This document shows positions 16,423 through 24,437 of a DNA stretch of 64,000 bases, one piece after another. Source of the DNA: CAZEQJ01 sp964514385. GTDB taxonomy: Bacteria > Bacteroidota > Bacteroidia > Cytophagales > Cyclobacteriaceae. Position numbers and translations under genes: made by a program. Numbering within the stretch: position 1 is the stretch's first letter; each line of letters starts with the position of its first letter. The notes under the pieces are model-generated. The model did not search any database and was not told the origin of the DNA. It saw nothing but the letters and a program-made list of their open reading frames with translations. Location of the stretch: the NCBI GenBank assembly GCA_964514385.1, contig CAZEQJ010000003.1, forward strand, positions 62,001 through 126,000, in the 5' to 3' direction.

Positions 16423-18769
16423 TCATAAACTTGGATTTGATCAGGTAAGAAACCTTCTCAAGAAACTTTGCAGTGGCCCGGGTCAGGATATAGCCGAAGT
16501 CCTTGAGCCATCGTTTACTCATGAGGAGGTGGCGGCGAGACTGCAGCTTAGCCGTGAGGTCATCGACATTACCGTGCAGGGTCTCCGTTTTCCTGAGGGG
16601 CGTTACCTCGATCTGTCCTCAAATGTAAACAGATTGCGTACAGCCGGAACATACCTGGAAGGCAAGGAACTCAGGGAACTGGCCGATCTTTTGCATTTTT
16701 CATCTTCATGGTACAGGTTTTTTAAAAAATACCATGAAGAATTTCCGGCATTGACGGCAAAGGCTATCAAGTTGCATAATTTCGGCGCATTGGTGCGGCA
16801 GATCAACGACATCGTAGACAGAGCCGGTAACATCAAGGACAACGCCTCACCGGAGTTGCTACGCATACGTAATCAGCTCAATGAGGAGCAGCAACATTTA
16901 CGTAAGGCCCTCGACAAAACCATGAGATGGGGACTCAATGAGGGATATATCGCCGAGGACATGACCATTACAGTGCGCAACGGCAGGATGGTAATCCCGG
17001 TAAAGGCAGAATATAAACGCCAGATCAAGGGGTTTATACATGACGAATCGTCCACCGGACAGATTGTGTTCCTTGAGCCACAAAACGCACTGGAATCAAA
17101 CAACCGCATTAAGGAACTCGATTTTGAGGAAAAAAGAGAGGTAACCCGAATCCTGATGAAGATCAGCGGGGAAATAACCAATTACCTCACCGCTATACTT
17201 GAGGCGAATGATTACCTCAGAGAAATGGATTTCCTTCTGGCTGTAGCAAAATTTTCCCGTCAGGTGCAGGCGGTTATTCCCGGTATTAACCAGTCCGGTA
17301 AGACCAGGATTTCCGGAGGTAAACATGTGGGACTTATGCTCAATCTTGCTGAGCAGGGCAAAAATGTGGTGCCACTATCGGTTGATTTTGATGAGGATAA
17401 AAGGATTTTGGTCATCAGCGGACCTAATGCCGGTGGAAAAAGTGTGGCATTAAAAACCATCGGCCTTCTACAATATATGCTACAGATGGGATTGCCTGTG
17501 CCCGTCGACGGCCATTCGAGTTTTCAGGTATTTGAGCATTTCCTTGTTGATATCGGTGATGAGCAGTCCATCGAAAGTGATCTCAGCACCTACAGCTCGC
17601 ATCTTACCAACATGCGCCGTTTTATTACTATAGCCAATGCCAGAACACTATTTCTCATCGATGAATTTGGTAGCGGCACCGAGCCTGAAATGGGAGGTGC
17701 AATTGCAGCGGCAATACTGGAAACCCTGCACGACTCGAAAGCAACCGGCGTCATTACCACACATTACGGCATACTGAAAGAAATGGCACATGACTTCGGC
17801 GGGCTGATCAATGGAGCCATGCGCTTTGATGCCGACAGGCTACTACCTTTATTTGAGCTCGAACTTGGAGTACCAGGCAGTTCTTATGCCCTGGAAGTAG
17901 CAGAAGCTACCAATATTGACCGGAGCGTACTTGAAAAAGCAAGAAAATATATCAACCCGGAAAAAGTAGCTTTGAATGAATTGATTGTCGACCTTGAAAA
18001 GCAGCGCAACGCATTCAAAAATAAGTTGGAAGATGCCCGCAAGAAGGAAGCAGAACTGAAAACGGAGCTGGAAAAATACCGGCAGCTTTATGATGACCTT
18101 AACCGGCAGAAGAAAGAGTTTATCAACAATGCAAAGGCAGAGGCACAGCAACTGCTTAATACCGCCAACAAGAAAATTGAAAAGACGATACGTGTAATCC
18201 GGGAAAATCAGGCCGATAAGGAGAAGACCAGAGAAGTCAGGGAAGAACTCAAGAACTTCTCACAACATGTGAAAATCAAAAAGCCCAAAACGGCAAAGCC
18301 ACAAAAAATAGGAGGTAAAATAGCTGAAAATGACTTCGTGATACTGGATGATGGCAACACCACCGGGCAGGTGATCTCTATCAAAGGCAAGGAGGCCGTG
18401 GTCAGCTTTGGAGAGTTAAAAACCACCGTAAAAACCGACCGCCTGCAAAAGGTAGGTGCGCCATCCAAAACCGCCGGTCAACCACCTAAAAAATCTGCAG
18501 GAGTGGATATTGCCAGAAGAAAATCCAGCTTTGCACGTGAGCTGGATGTGCGGGGCAAGCTGCCTTCAGAGGCACTTGAGATACTGCGCAATAAAATTGA
18601 TGAAGCCATACTTGTAGGGGCAGACGATATGCGGATCGTGCATGGCAAAGGCACGGGCATACTCCGCGACGTTATACGGAAGGAGTTGAAAACCTACCCA
18701 CAGGTATCATCTGTTCTGGATGAAAATCCCGATGCTGGTGGAGATGGTGTGACTCTGGTGACGTTTTAA
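16400..18769 (+). CDS. mutS2: MutS2 family ATPase/endonuclease with Smr domain
   Basis: The product has 789 residues. The order is an N-terminal MutS III-like helical domain, the ATPase domain with Walker A GPNAGGKS (about residue 339), signature STYSSHL and Walker B TLFLIDEFGSGT, a coiled-coil stretch (about 515-620), a KOW-like segment and a C-terminal Smr nuclease domain (about 713-789) with LDVRG and VHGKGTG. MutS2 is not part of mismatch repair; known members suppress recombination or rescue collided ribosomes by splitting them. GTG at 16400 gives the normal N-terminus (IDHKLGFDQV) and lies inside the preceding gene. Its TAA overlaps the next gene's stop. Confidence 0.95.
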   Translation: MIHPTKIDHKLGFDQVRNLLKKLCSGPGQDIAEVLEPSFTHEEVAARLQLSREVIDITVQGLRFPEGRYLDLSSNVNRLRTAGTYLEGKELRELADLLHFSSSWYRFFKKYHEEFPALTAKAIKLHNFGALVRQINDIVDRAGNIKDNASPELLRIRNQLNEEQQHLRKALDKTMRWGLNEGYIAEDMTITVRNGRMVIPVKAEYKRQIKGFIHDESSTGQIVFLEPQNALESNNRIKELDFEEKREVTRILMKISGEITNYLTAILEANDYLREMDFLLAVAKFSRQVQAVIPGINQSGKTRISGGKHVGLMLNLAEQGKNVVPLSVDFDEDKRILVISGPNAGGKSVALKTIGLLQYMLQMGLPVPVDGHSSFQVFEHFLVDIGDEQSIESDLSTYSSHLTNMRRFITIANARTLFLIDEFGSGTEPEMGGAIAAAILETLHDSKATGVITTHYGILKEMAHDFGGLINGAMRFDADRLLPLFELELGVPGSSYALEVAEATNIDRSVLEKARKYINPEKVALNELIVDLEKQRNAFKNKLEDARKKEAELKTELEKYRQLYDDLNRQKKEFINNAKAEAQQLLNTANKKIEKTIRVIRENQADKEKTREVREELKNFSQHVKIKKPKTAKPQKIGGKIAENDFVILDDGNTTGQVISIKGKEAVVSFGELKTTVKTDRLQKVGAPSKTAGQPPKKSAGVDIARRKSSFARELDVRGKLPSEALEILRNKIDEAILVGADDMRIVHGKGTGILRDVIRKELKTYPQVSSVLDENPDAGGDGVTLVTF

Positions 18770-19206
18770 TCGGCCGGAATCATCTGCACGGTGGCAGTAA
18801 AGGTATCGGAGGCTTTTGGCTCAGCCCCTGTATAGGTAAATGTAAAGCTGTTCTCATTTATATTGACAATGTTGATTGTCGTCTGCTGATTGCCGTCATC
18901 CAGAATCACCTGGTTCAGCGCCTCGTTGGCAAAACGCCATGACCCGGATGCAAATAATGCATTATTCTTATTGGGCATGAGTTCCAGCCCCAGTGTATTG
19001 ACTGTAAAATTGTTTTGTGTAAACGTAACGATTACGTCCCCTGGATCGCCGGCAAATTGCGAGGTGCCTGCATCATCAGTTACCTCAATAACCTGCCATT
19101 CATTTGCAATCAGATTTCTTCTTCTGTCTTCTTCAGTTTCCGGCTCGATATTATTACAGCCAAAAACGATTAATGCGGTTAAATATATTAAGTATTTTGA
19201 CATCAT
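18766..19206 (-). CDS. Small lipocalin-like lipoprotein, unknown function
   Basis: The 146-residue protein has a lipoprotein signal ending in IVFGC (cysteine about residue 17) and a compact beta-rich domain. The opening NEWQVIEVTDDAG and later GSWRFANEALNQVILDD and NSFTFTYTG match the style of the lipocalin-like lipoproteins common in Bacteroidota, each with W near the first strand. Two adjacent ATGs (19206, 19203) are possible. It converges on mutS2 with a four-base TTAA overlap. Ligand is unknown. Confidence 0.75.
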   Translation of the reverse strand: MMSKYLIYLTALIVFGCNNIEPETEEDRRRNLIANEWQVIEVTDDAGTSQFAGDPGDVIVTFTQNNFTVNTLGLELMPNKNNALFASGSWRFANEALNQVILDDGNQQTTINIVNINENSFTFTYTGAEPKASDTFTATVQMIPAD

Positions 19207-19239
19207 GGATTGTAACTAACCTGTTAAAGCTATAAAAAA

Positions 19240-19857
19240 TTAACGGTAATCATTTATGTTTATTTGCTTTTGTGCGAACGGATATTCCTTTTCGTCATTG
19301 CTTGCGACAATTATAAGAGCATTTTTATGTTTTTCCATTTGGGTATAATACCATTGAGTATTGCTCTCATCCAGATTTGAAAGTGGTTCATCCAGGAGTA
19401 ATACATCCGGATTTTTTATCATGCTGAAGGTGAGCTTAAGCTTTTGTTTCATTCCCGAGCTATACTGCGCTATGGGCCGGCTGCGGTCGGCAGGCAGGCT
19501 CAGGTCTTTCCATACCTCGTCCGGGCCTACCGATTTGTTTCGGATCAGCTTACTGTAGAAGACAAAAAGCTCATCAAAGTTCAGAGCTTCATGCAATTCC
19601 ATGTAAGGAGCACAAAACCCGAGGTATTTATACCAGTTGTAATCCCTGATTATTTCCCCTTCCTTTTTCCAGATGACTTTACCTCTGTTGGGCGGTATCA
19701 TACCGGCAATGAGTTTAAGCAACGTTGATTTGCCCGAACCGTTCGGCCCCAGCACAGCTACTGGTACGCCTGATGAAAAAGTGGTACTCAGGTCTTTGAT
19801 CAGCCATTTAAAACCAAACTTTTTATATAGCCCGCTGATCTCTACGGTTGTCATCAC
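19240..19857 (-). CDS. ABC transporter ATP-binding protein with altered signature and H-loop
   Basis: The 205-residue ATPase has Walker A GPNGSGKST (about residues 37-45), Q-loop region FCAPYMEL, signature YSSGMKQ in place of LSGGQ, and Walker B VLLLDEP. The switch histidine expected near the end is replaced: the sequence reads IIVASNDEKE. It is a lone ATPase with no permease gene nearby; it overlaps lpxA by ATGA, so it is co-expressed with lipid A synthesis. The small size resembles CcmA-like export ATPases. The transported substrate is unknown. Confidence 0.88.
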   Translation of the reverse strand: MMTTVEISGLYKKFGFKWLIKDLSTTFSSGVPVAVLGPNGSGKSTLLKLIAGMIPPNRGKVIWKKEGEIIRDYNWYKYLGFCAPYMELHEALNFDELFVFYSKLIRNKSVGPDEVWKDLSLPADRSRPIAQYSSGMKQKLKLTFSMIKNPDVLLLDEPLSNLDESNTQWYYTQMEKHKNALIIVASNDEKEYPFAQKQININDYR

Positions 19858-20636
19858 CGCCCTTTCATAATGCCCCTGTTTGAGGAACGCACAAAGTTGA
19901 TGATTTCATCGCGCTCGGTGGAGGGTGCCATTTCAAGTTCTATTTTATCCAGGGCATCGTTATTATTCATGCCGCTAAGGAAGATCAGCCGGTAAATATC
20001 CTGTATCTCATTGATCTTTTCATTGGAATAACCTCGTCGTCGTAGCCCCACACTGTTTATCCCACTGTATGAAACCGGATCGCGAGCTGCCTTGGTAAAG
20101 GGGGGCACATCTTTCCTCACGAGAGAGCCACCGGAAATGAAAGCATGCTGGCCTATTTTTACAAATTGATGGACCGCAGAGGTGCCGCCGATAAAGGCAT
20201 GGTCATACACATCAATATGGCCGGCAAGCTGTACACCATTGGCTAATATCACGTGATCGCCAATGATACAATCGTGCGCTATATGCACATATGCCATGAT
20301 AAGGCAATGGCTTCCCACTACGGTCGTATTTTTATCCAATGCCGTACCACGGTTTATTGTCACAAACTCCCGGATTACGGTATGGTCACCCACACGTACA
20401 GTACTTGGCTCTCCCTGATACTTGAGGTCCTGAGGTGGTGCAGAAATTACGGCGCCGGGAAAAATTTTACAGTTCTTACCAATATGGGCACCGTCCATGA
20501 TGACAGCACTTGGGCCGACCCAGGTACCTTCCTCGATAGTTACATTGGCATTGATTGTGGCAAAAGGTTCAATGACCACATTTTCCGCTATTTTGGCCTG
20601 CGGATGTATATAAGCCAGGGGCTGATTCATAGGCAA
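19854..20636 (-). CDS. lpxA: UDP-N-acetylglucosamine O-acyltransferase
   Basis: LpxA attaches a hydroxyacyl chain from acyl carrier protein to UDP-GlcNAc, the first step of lipid A synthesis. The 260-residue length is normal. The N-terminal two thirds are hexapeptide repeats of a left-handed beta-helix (for example AKIAENVVIEPF, CIIGDHVILANG); the catalytic histidine is in AYVHIAHDCIIGD. The C-terminal helical part has GLRRRGYSNEKINEI. It lies eight bases after the LpxC/FabZ gene and overlaps the ABC ATPase gene. Either ATG 20636 or 20630 may be used. Confidence 0.95.
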   Translation of the reverse strand: MPMNQPLAYIHPQAKIAENVVIEPFATINANVTIEEGTWVGPSAVIMDGAHIGKNCKIFPGAVISAPPQDLKYQGEPSTVRVGDHTVIREFVTINRGTALDKNTTVVGSHCLIMAYVHIAHDCIIGDHVILANGVQLAGHIDVYDHAFIGGTSAVHQFVKIGQHAFISGGSLVRKDVPPFTKAARDPVSYSGINSVGLRRRGYSNEKINEIQDIYRLIFLSGMNNNDALDKIELEMAPSTERDEIINFVRSSNRGIMKGR

Positions 20637-20643
20637 AAATTAA

Positions 20644-22038
20644 TCATTTATCCTTTCTGACGATGCTTGCGGTCATCGTTGCTTCACAAACGACAGATCC
20701 TCCTACAAAGGCTTTACTGTTCATCTTGGCGATGCCACGACGTATCGGCCCCAGGAGTTCGCATTTAATTACCATTGTATCACCGGGGCGCACCATTTTT
20801 CTGAACTTACAGCTCTCAATAGCTATAAAATAAGTCCAGTAATTTTCCGGGTCTTCCACGGTGCTCAACACGAGTATGCCGCCGGTTTGTACCATAGATT
20901 CCACCTGCAGTACACCTGGCATCACCGGGTTGCCAGGAAAATGACCCATAAAAAAGGGCTCATTTATCGTGACGTTTTTTACACCGGCAACCGTCATGTC
21001 ATCGAGATGGTATATTTTATCGATAAGCTGAAAAGGGTACCGGTGCGGGAGCATTTCCGTAATCCTGTTGATATCCAGCAGCGGCGGCAGGGCAGGGTTG
21101 TAATCCGGAATGGAGCTTGATTTTTCGCCCTGGAAAAACCGCTTTACCTTTTTGGCAAAAGCTACGTTGGCAGCATGACCCGGCCGTGCAGCAAGTATTT
21201 GGGCTTTTATAGGCTTACCGGCAAGCGTGAGGTCTCCTACCAGGTCGAGCAGTTTATGGCGCGCAGGTTCGTTTTTGTAGCGCAGGTCTACGTTATTTAA
21301 TATTCCCTCCTTCTTTACCTCTACGTCTGTACGGTTAAACAGCTTACCCAGCTTGTCCAGCTCCTCCCTGGACACTACCTTGTCTACGACAACAATAGCA
21401 TTATTCAGGTCGCCACCACGGATAAGGTTTGCTTCATGGAGCATTTCCAGCTCATGTAAAAAGCAAAACGTGCGTGCGTTGGAAATATCCTTACCAAATC
21501 TCGTAATATCGTTGAGAGATGCATGCTGTGATCCAAGTACAGGTGAGTTGTAATCTACCATAACCGTGACACGGTAGTCGTTGAGTGGCAGTGCCGCTAT
21601 TTCGATATCATTTTCCAGATCACGGTAAAATATCGGTTCGGTGATTTCGTAATAATTCCGCAGTGCATTTTGCTCTTCTACCCCAGTCTCTTCTATCAGC
21701 TTAAAGAATGGTGCTGCTGAGCCATCCATGATGGGTATTTCAGGCCCGTCAAGCTGTATGAGCACATTGTCAATCTGGTGACCTGTAAGAGCAGAAAGTA
21801 TATGTTCCACTGTCGCTACACGTGCACCATCCTTTTCAAGGGTTGTGCCTCGTGAAATATCCACGACATTGTCGACGTCAGCCTCAATAACAGGCTCCCC
21901 CTCAAGGTCTATCCGTTGAAATTTAATTCCATGATTGGGCTTTGCGGGCAGAAAAGTCAGGGTAGCGTGTATGCCTGTATGCAATCCTACACCGGCAACA
22001 GTTGCTTTGGATTTAAGGGTATGTTGCTTGGTATTCAT
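20644..22038 (-). CDS. lpxC/fabZ: Bifunctional UDP-3-O-acyl-GlcNAc deacetylase / 3-hydroxyacyl-ACP dehydratase
   Basis: This 464-residue fusion joins LpxC (about residues 1-300), which commits UDP-acyl-GlcNAc to lipid A by zinc-dependent deacetylation, to FabZ (about 310-464), the dehydratase of fatty acid elongation. LpxC marks are GVGLHTG, ATVEHILSAL (zinc histidine) and KLLDLVGDLTLAG; FabZ marks are LPHRYPFQLIDKI and GHFPGNPVMPGVLQVE. Such fusions are typical of Bacteroidota and couple the two uses of hydroxyacyl-ACP. I chose ATG 22038 rather than 22062 because AGGAGG stands five bases before it. The gene sits 26 bases after lpxD. Confidence 0.95.
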   Translation of the reverse strand: MNTKQHTLKSKATVAGVGLHTGIHATLTFLPAKPNHGIKFQRIDLEGEPVIEADVDNVVDISRGTTLEKDGARVATVEHILSALTGHQIDNVLIQLDGPEIPIMDGSAAPFFKLIEETGVEEQNALRNYYEITEPIFYRDLENDIEIAALPLNDYRVTVMVDYNSPVLGSQHASLNDITRFGKDISNARTFCFLHELEMLHEANLIRGGDLNNAIVVVDKVVSREELDKLGKLFNRTDVEVKKEGILNNVDLRYKNEPARHKLLDLVGDLTLAGKPIKAQILAARPGHAANVAFAKKVKRFFQGEKSSSIPDYNPALPPLLDINRITEMLPHRYPFQLIDKIYHLDDMTVAGVKNVTINEPFFMGHFPGNPVMPGVLQVESMVQTGGILVLSTVEDPENYWTYFIAIESCKFRKMVRPGDTMVIKCELLGPIRRGIAKMNSKAFVGGSVVCEATMTASIVRKDK

Positions 22039-22043
22039 TATGT

Positions 22044-22049
22044 CCTCCT
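22044..22049 (-). promoter_or_regulatory. Full Shine-Dalgarno sequence deciding the lpxC/fabZ start
   Basis: The minus strand reads AGGAGG, followed by ACATA and the ATG at 22038. A complete anti-Shine-Dalgarno match is uncommon in this phylum, and it selects the internal ATG over the one 24 bases upstream. Confidence 0.6.
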
Positions 22050-22064
22050 TTAAGGCGGACAAAT

Positions 22065-23084
22065 TTATAACTTTTCCTCTAGTTTTTCGATTCGCTCCTT
22101 CAAATCTGGTAAAGTCTTGAAGACAGCATAGGATTTCAGCTGGTCATTTTTGGCGAATGCAGGGCTGCCTGCCAGTATTTTACCCTCCTTAACTACGTCT
22201 TTCGTAACACCGGACTGAGCTGTAATAGTCGTATTATCTGCAATTTTAAGATGACCCACGATGCCGACCTGCCCGGCAAGCACGCAGTTTTTGCCGATAT
22301 GTGTAGATCCGCTGATACCCGATTGCGCTGCCACAACCGTATTTTCACCAATATAAACATTGTGACCGACCTGAATCAGGTTGTCGAGCTTTACTCCGTC
22401 GCGGATAATGGTAGAACCTAAAGTAGCACAATCAATGGTTGTATTTGCACCTATGGACACATGATTGCCTATCACCACATTGCCCAGCTGCGGGATATCC
22501 TTGTAAGTTCCGTCCTTTTGCGGAGCAAAGCCGAAACCATGGCTACCCACCACTACACCAGAATGGAATATACATTTTTTGCCTACCACCGATTGCTCAT
22601 AAATACTGACACCTGCATACAGTACGGTGCCGTCTCCAATTTTAGTCTCATTGCCGATATAACAGTTCGGGTATATTTTCACATCATCACCTATGATGAC
22701 GTCATCACCGATAAAGGCATTGGCTCCTACATATACATTTTTGCCAACCTTCGCTGATTTAGAAACGGTCGCTCGCAGATCAATGCCGGTTTTTTCACGT
22801 ATCATAAGCTTCTGGTATTCTTCCAGCAGCTTGGCAAAGCCGGAATACGGGTCGCTGACACGGATAAGCGTAGCTTTAACCGGATTTTTCGGGGTGAAAT
22901 TTTTACTTACGATGACAGCAGAAGCTTCTGTGTCATACAGGTATTTTTCATATTTCACATTGTTAAGAAAAGTGAGCGAACCTTTCTGCGCCTCCTCTAT
23001 CTTATTTAATGTGTTGATGATCACATTGTCACCATCAAGTTCACCTTCCAGTATGTCTGCTATTTGTGCGGCACTGAATTCCAT
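22065..23084 (-). CDS. lpxD: UDP-3-O-acylglucosamine N-acyltransferase
   Basis: LpxD adds the second hydroxyacyl chain, to the amino group of the LpxC product. The 339 residues comprise an N-terminal uridine-binding domain (about 1-100), a long hexapeptide beta-helix (about 105-310), and a short C-terminal helix (LKERIEKLEEKL). The catalytic histidine is in LDNLIQVGHNVYIGENT, and HSGVVVGSHGFGFAPQKDG is a strong family motif. It is the first lpx gene after the HD-domain gene, three bases downstream of it. Confidence 0.95.
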   Translation of the reverse strand: MEFSAAQIADILEGELDGDNVIINTLNKIEEAQKGSLTFLNNVKYEKYLYDTEASAVIVSKNFTPKNPVKATLIRVSDPYSGFAKLLEEYQKLMIREKTGIDLRATVSKSAKVGKNVYVGANAFIGDDVIIGDDVKIYPNCYIGNETKIGDGTVLYAGVSIYEQSVVGKKCIFHSGVVVGSHGFGFAPQKDGTYKDIPQLGNVVIGNHVSIGANTTIDCATLGSTIIRDGVKLDNLIQVGHNVYIGENTVVAAQSGISGSTHIGKNCVLAGQVGIVGHLKIADNTTITAQSGVTKDVVKEGKILAGSPAFAKNDQLKSYAVFKTLPDLKERIEKLEEKL

Positions 23085-23087
23085 GTC

Positions 23088-24311
23088 TTATATGCGTTTT
23101 GACTTTATCTCTTTGGGCCAGCAGAGGTAGTATTTTTCCACCACCTTTCGCATAGCCTTTATATTGGGTAAATCCGATGCCTGCGCGATGTCCACTAGCT
23201 CACCCGTTTTTTTAAGAATTTTTATCGAGCCTGTTTCCACCGGAAGATAGGCTGCATTGCTTAATTTACCACTGTGAACCAGATACCGGGCCTCTGTCGG
23301 ATTATAGTCCAGTTGCTCCTCCACCTGACCTAACAGATAGGACACGTCATCACTACTAAAAGGTTGGATGCTGATGGTGGTCCTGAAGAGTTTTCGTGTC
23401 AGCAACCGGTGGCACAGGTCCGACAGCAGTCTGTCATCGTGCTGGGCCCAGTCCTTGATGGCATACAACACATCTACGTCATCCAGCGAGAGAAACAGTT
23501 GCAGGCAGAGATCCTGGTCGGTGCAGATCAGGAGTTGTGCCAGTCGGCTTTGATCCGTAAGCTTCTTGATTAGGATCAGTTCCTTTGCCCGTGCAATGAT
23601 AGCCCGCATAATGGCTTCTGACGATAATGTAGCCTTATGTAAATACACCTGCCAGTACATCAGGCGCCGTGAGCTCAAAAAGTTTTCAATACTGTAGATG
23701 CCTTTTTCCTCTACCACCACCTGATCGTCAGCTACATTTAACATGGATATGATCCGTTCAGTAGCCACACTACTTTCCACGACACCGGTGTAGTAGCCAT
23801 CCCGTTTCAGGTAATCCAGCCGGTCCATATCCAGCTGACTGGACACAAGCTGATGAAAAAAACGGCGTTCGTATACGTCCCGGAAGATCATGATCGCAAG
23901 GTCGAGGTAGCCATTAAGTTCTTCATTGATCTTATGCATTACCCGCAGGGTGATTTCTTCATGGTGAATCCCGGTGAAAAGAGAAAACTCAAGGGTATGG
24001 CTGAAGGGACCGTGACCGATATCATGCAGCAATATGGCAAGCATACAGGCTTCATGTTCCTCTTCCGATATGAAGACACCTTTTGTTTTCAATACATTCA
24101 ACGCGTTTTCCATCAGATACATGGCGCCGATAGCATGATGAAACCTGGTGTGGTTAGCCCCCGGATACACCATATCAGTCAGGCCGAGCTGCTTTATCCT
24201 TCTCAGGCGCTGAAAATAGGGGTGGTCAATGATGGTATTGATGATCTGTGAAGGTATAGCGATAAAGCCATATACTGGATCATTTATGATTTTCTGTTTT
24301 TGCCTTGAAAT
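23088..24311 (-). CDS. HD-domain phosphohydrolase (dNTPase-like), apparent ATT start
   Basis: The HD metal-binding motifs are clear: TRFHHAIG, then LLHDIGHGPFSH. These proteins resemble SAMHD1/YwfO and probably hydrolyse (deoxy)nucleoside triphosphates. The first in-frame ATG (24173) is inside the conserved region: upstream codons still encode the family's N-terminus (KIINDPVYGFIAIPSQ, then HPYFQRLRRIKQLGLTD). That open stretch runs up to a TAA around 24360 and contains no ATG, GTG or TTG. ATT at 24311 would give MSRQKQKIINDPVYG and a 407-residue protein of normal length. Lpx genes follow directly, so it probably heads the lipid A operon. Confidence 0.8.
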   Translation of the reverse strand: MSRQKQKIINDPVYGFIAIPSQIINTIIDHPYFQRLRRIKQLGLTDMVYPGANHTRFHHAIGAMYLMENALNVLKTKGVFISEEEHEACMLAILLHDIGHGPFSHTLEFSLFTGIHHEEITLRVMHKINEELNGYLDLAIMIFRDVYERRFFHQLVSSQLDMDRLDYLKRDGYYTGVVESSVATERIISMLNVADDQVVVEEKGIYSIENFLSSRRLMYWQVYLHKATLSSEAIMRAIIARAKELILIKKLTDQSRLAQLLICTDQDLCLQLFLSLDDVDVLYAIKDWAQHDDRLLSDLCHRLLTRKLFRTTISIQPFSSDDVSYLLGQVEEQLDYNPTEARYLVHSGKLSNAAYLPVETGSIKILKKTGELVDIAQASDLPNIKAMRKVVEKYYLCWPKEIKSKRI

Positions 24312-24349
24312 AGTGCCCTGATCTGTGATGACCCAAAAATTAATTTACA

Positions 24350-24357
24350 CAAATATA
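24350..24357 (-). promoter_or_regulatory. Candidate -7 box for the HD-lpxD-lpxC-lpxA operon
   Basis: The minus strand reads TATATTTG, an exact TAnnTTTG. Transcription would begin near 24343, about 30 bases before the proposed ATT start and far before the first ATG, agreeing with the longer reading of the HD gene. Confidence 0.45.
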
Positions 24358-24437
24358 CATGCACTGGCATTTTGAAAAAAATATGTAACTGTTTTGCTGC
24401 ATATTTCGCTTACTTTAATAGTTCATAATCTGATGCT

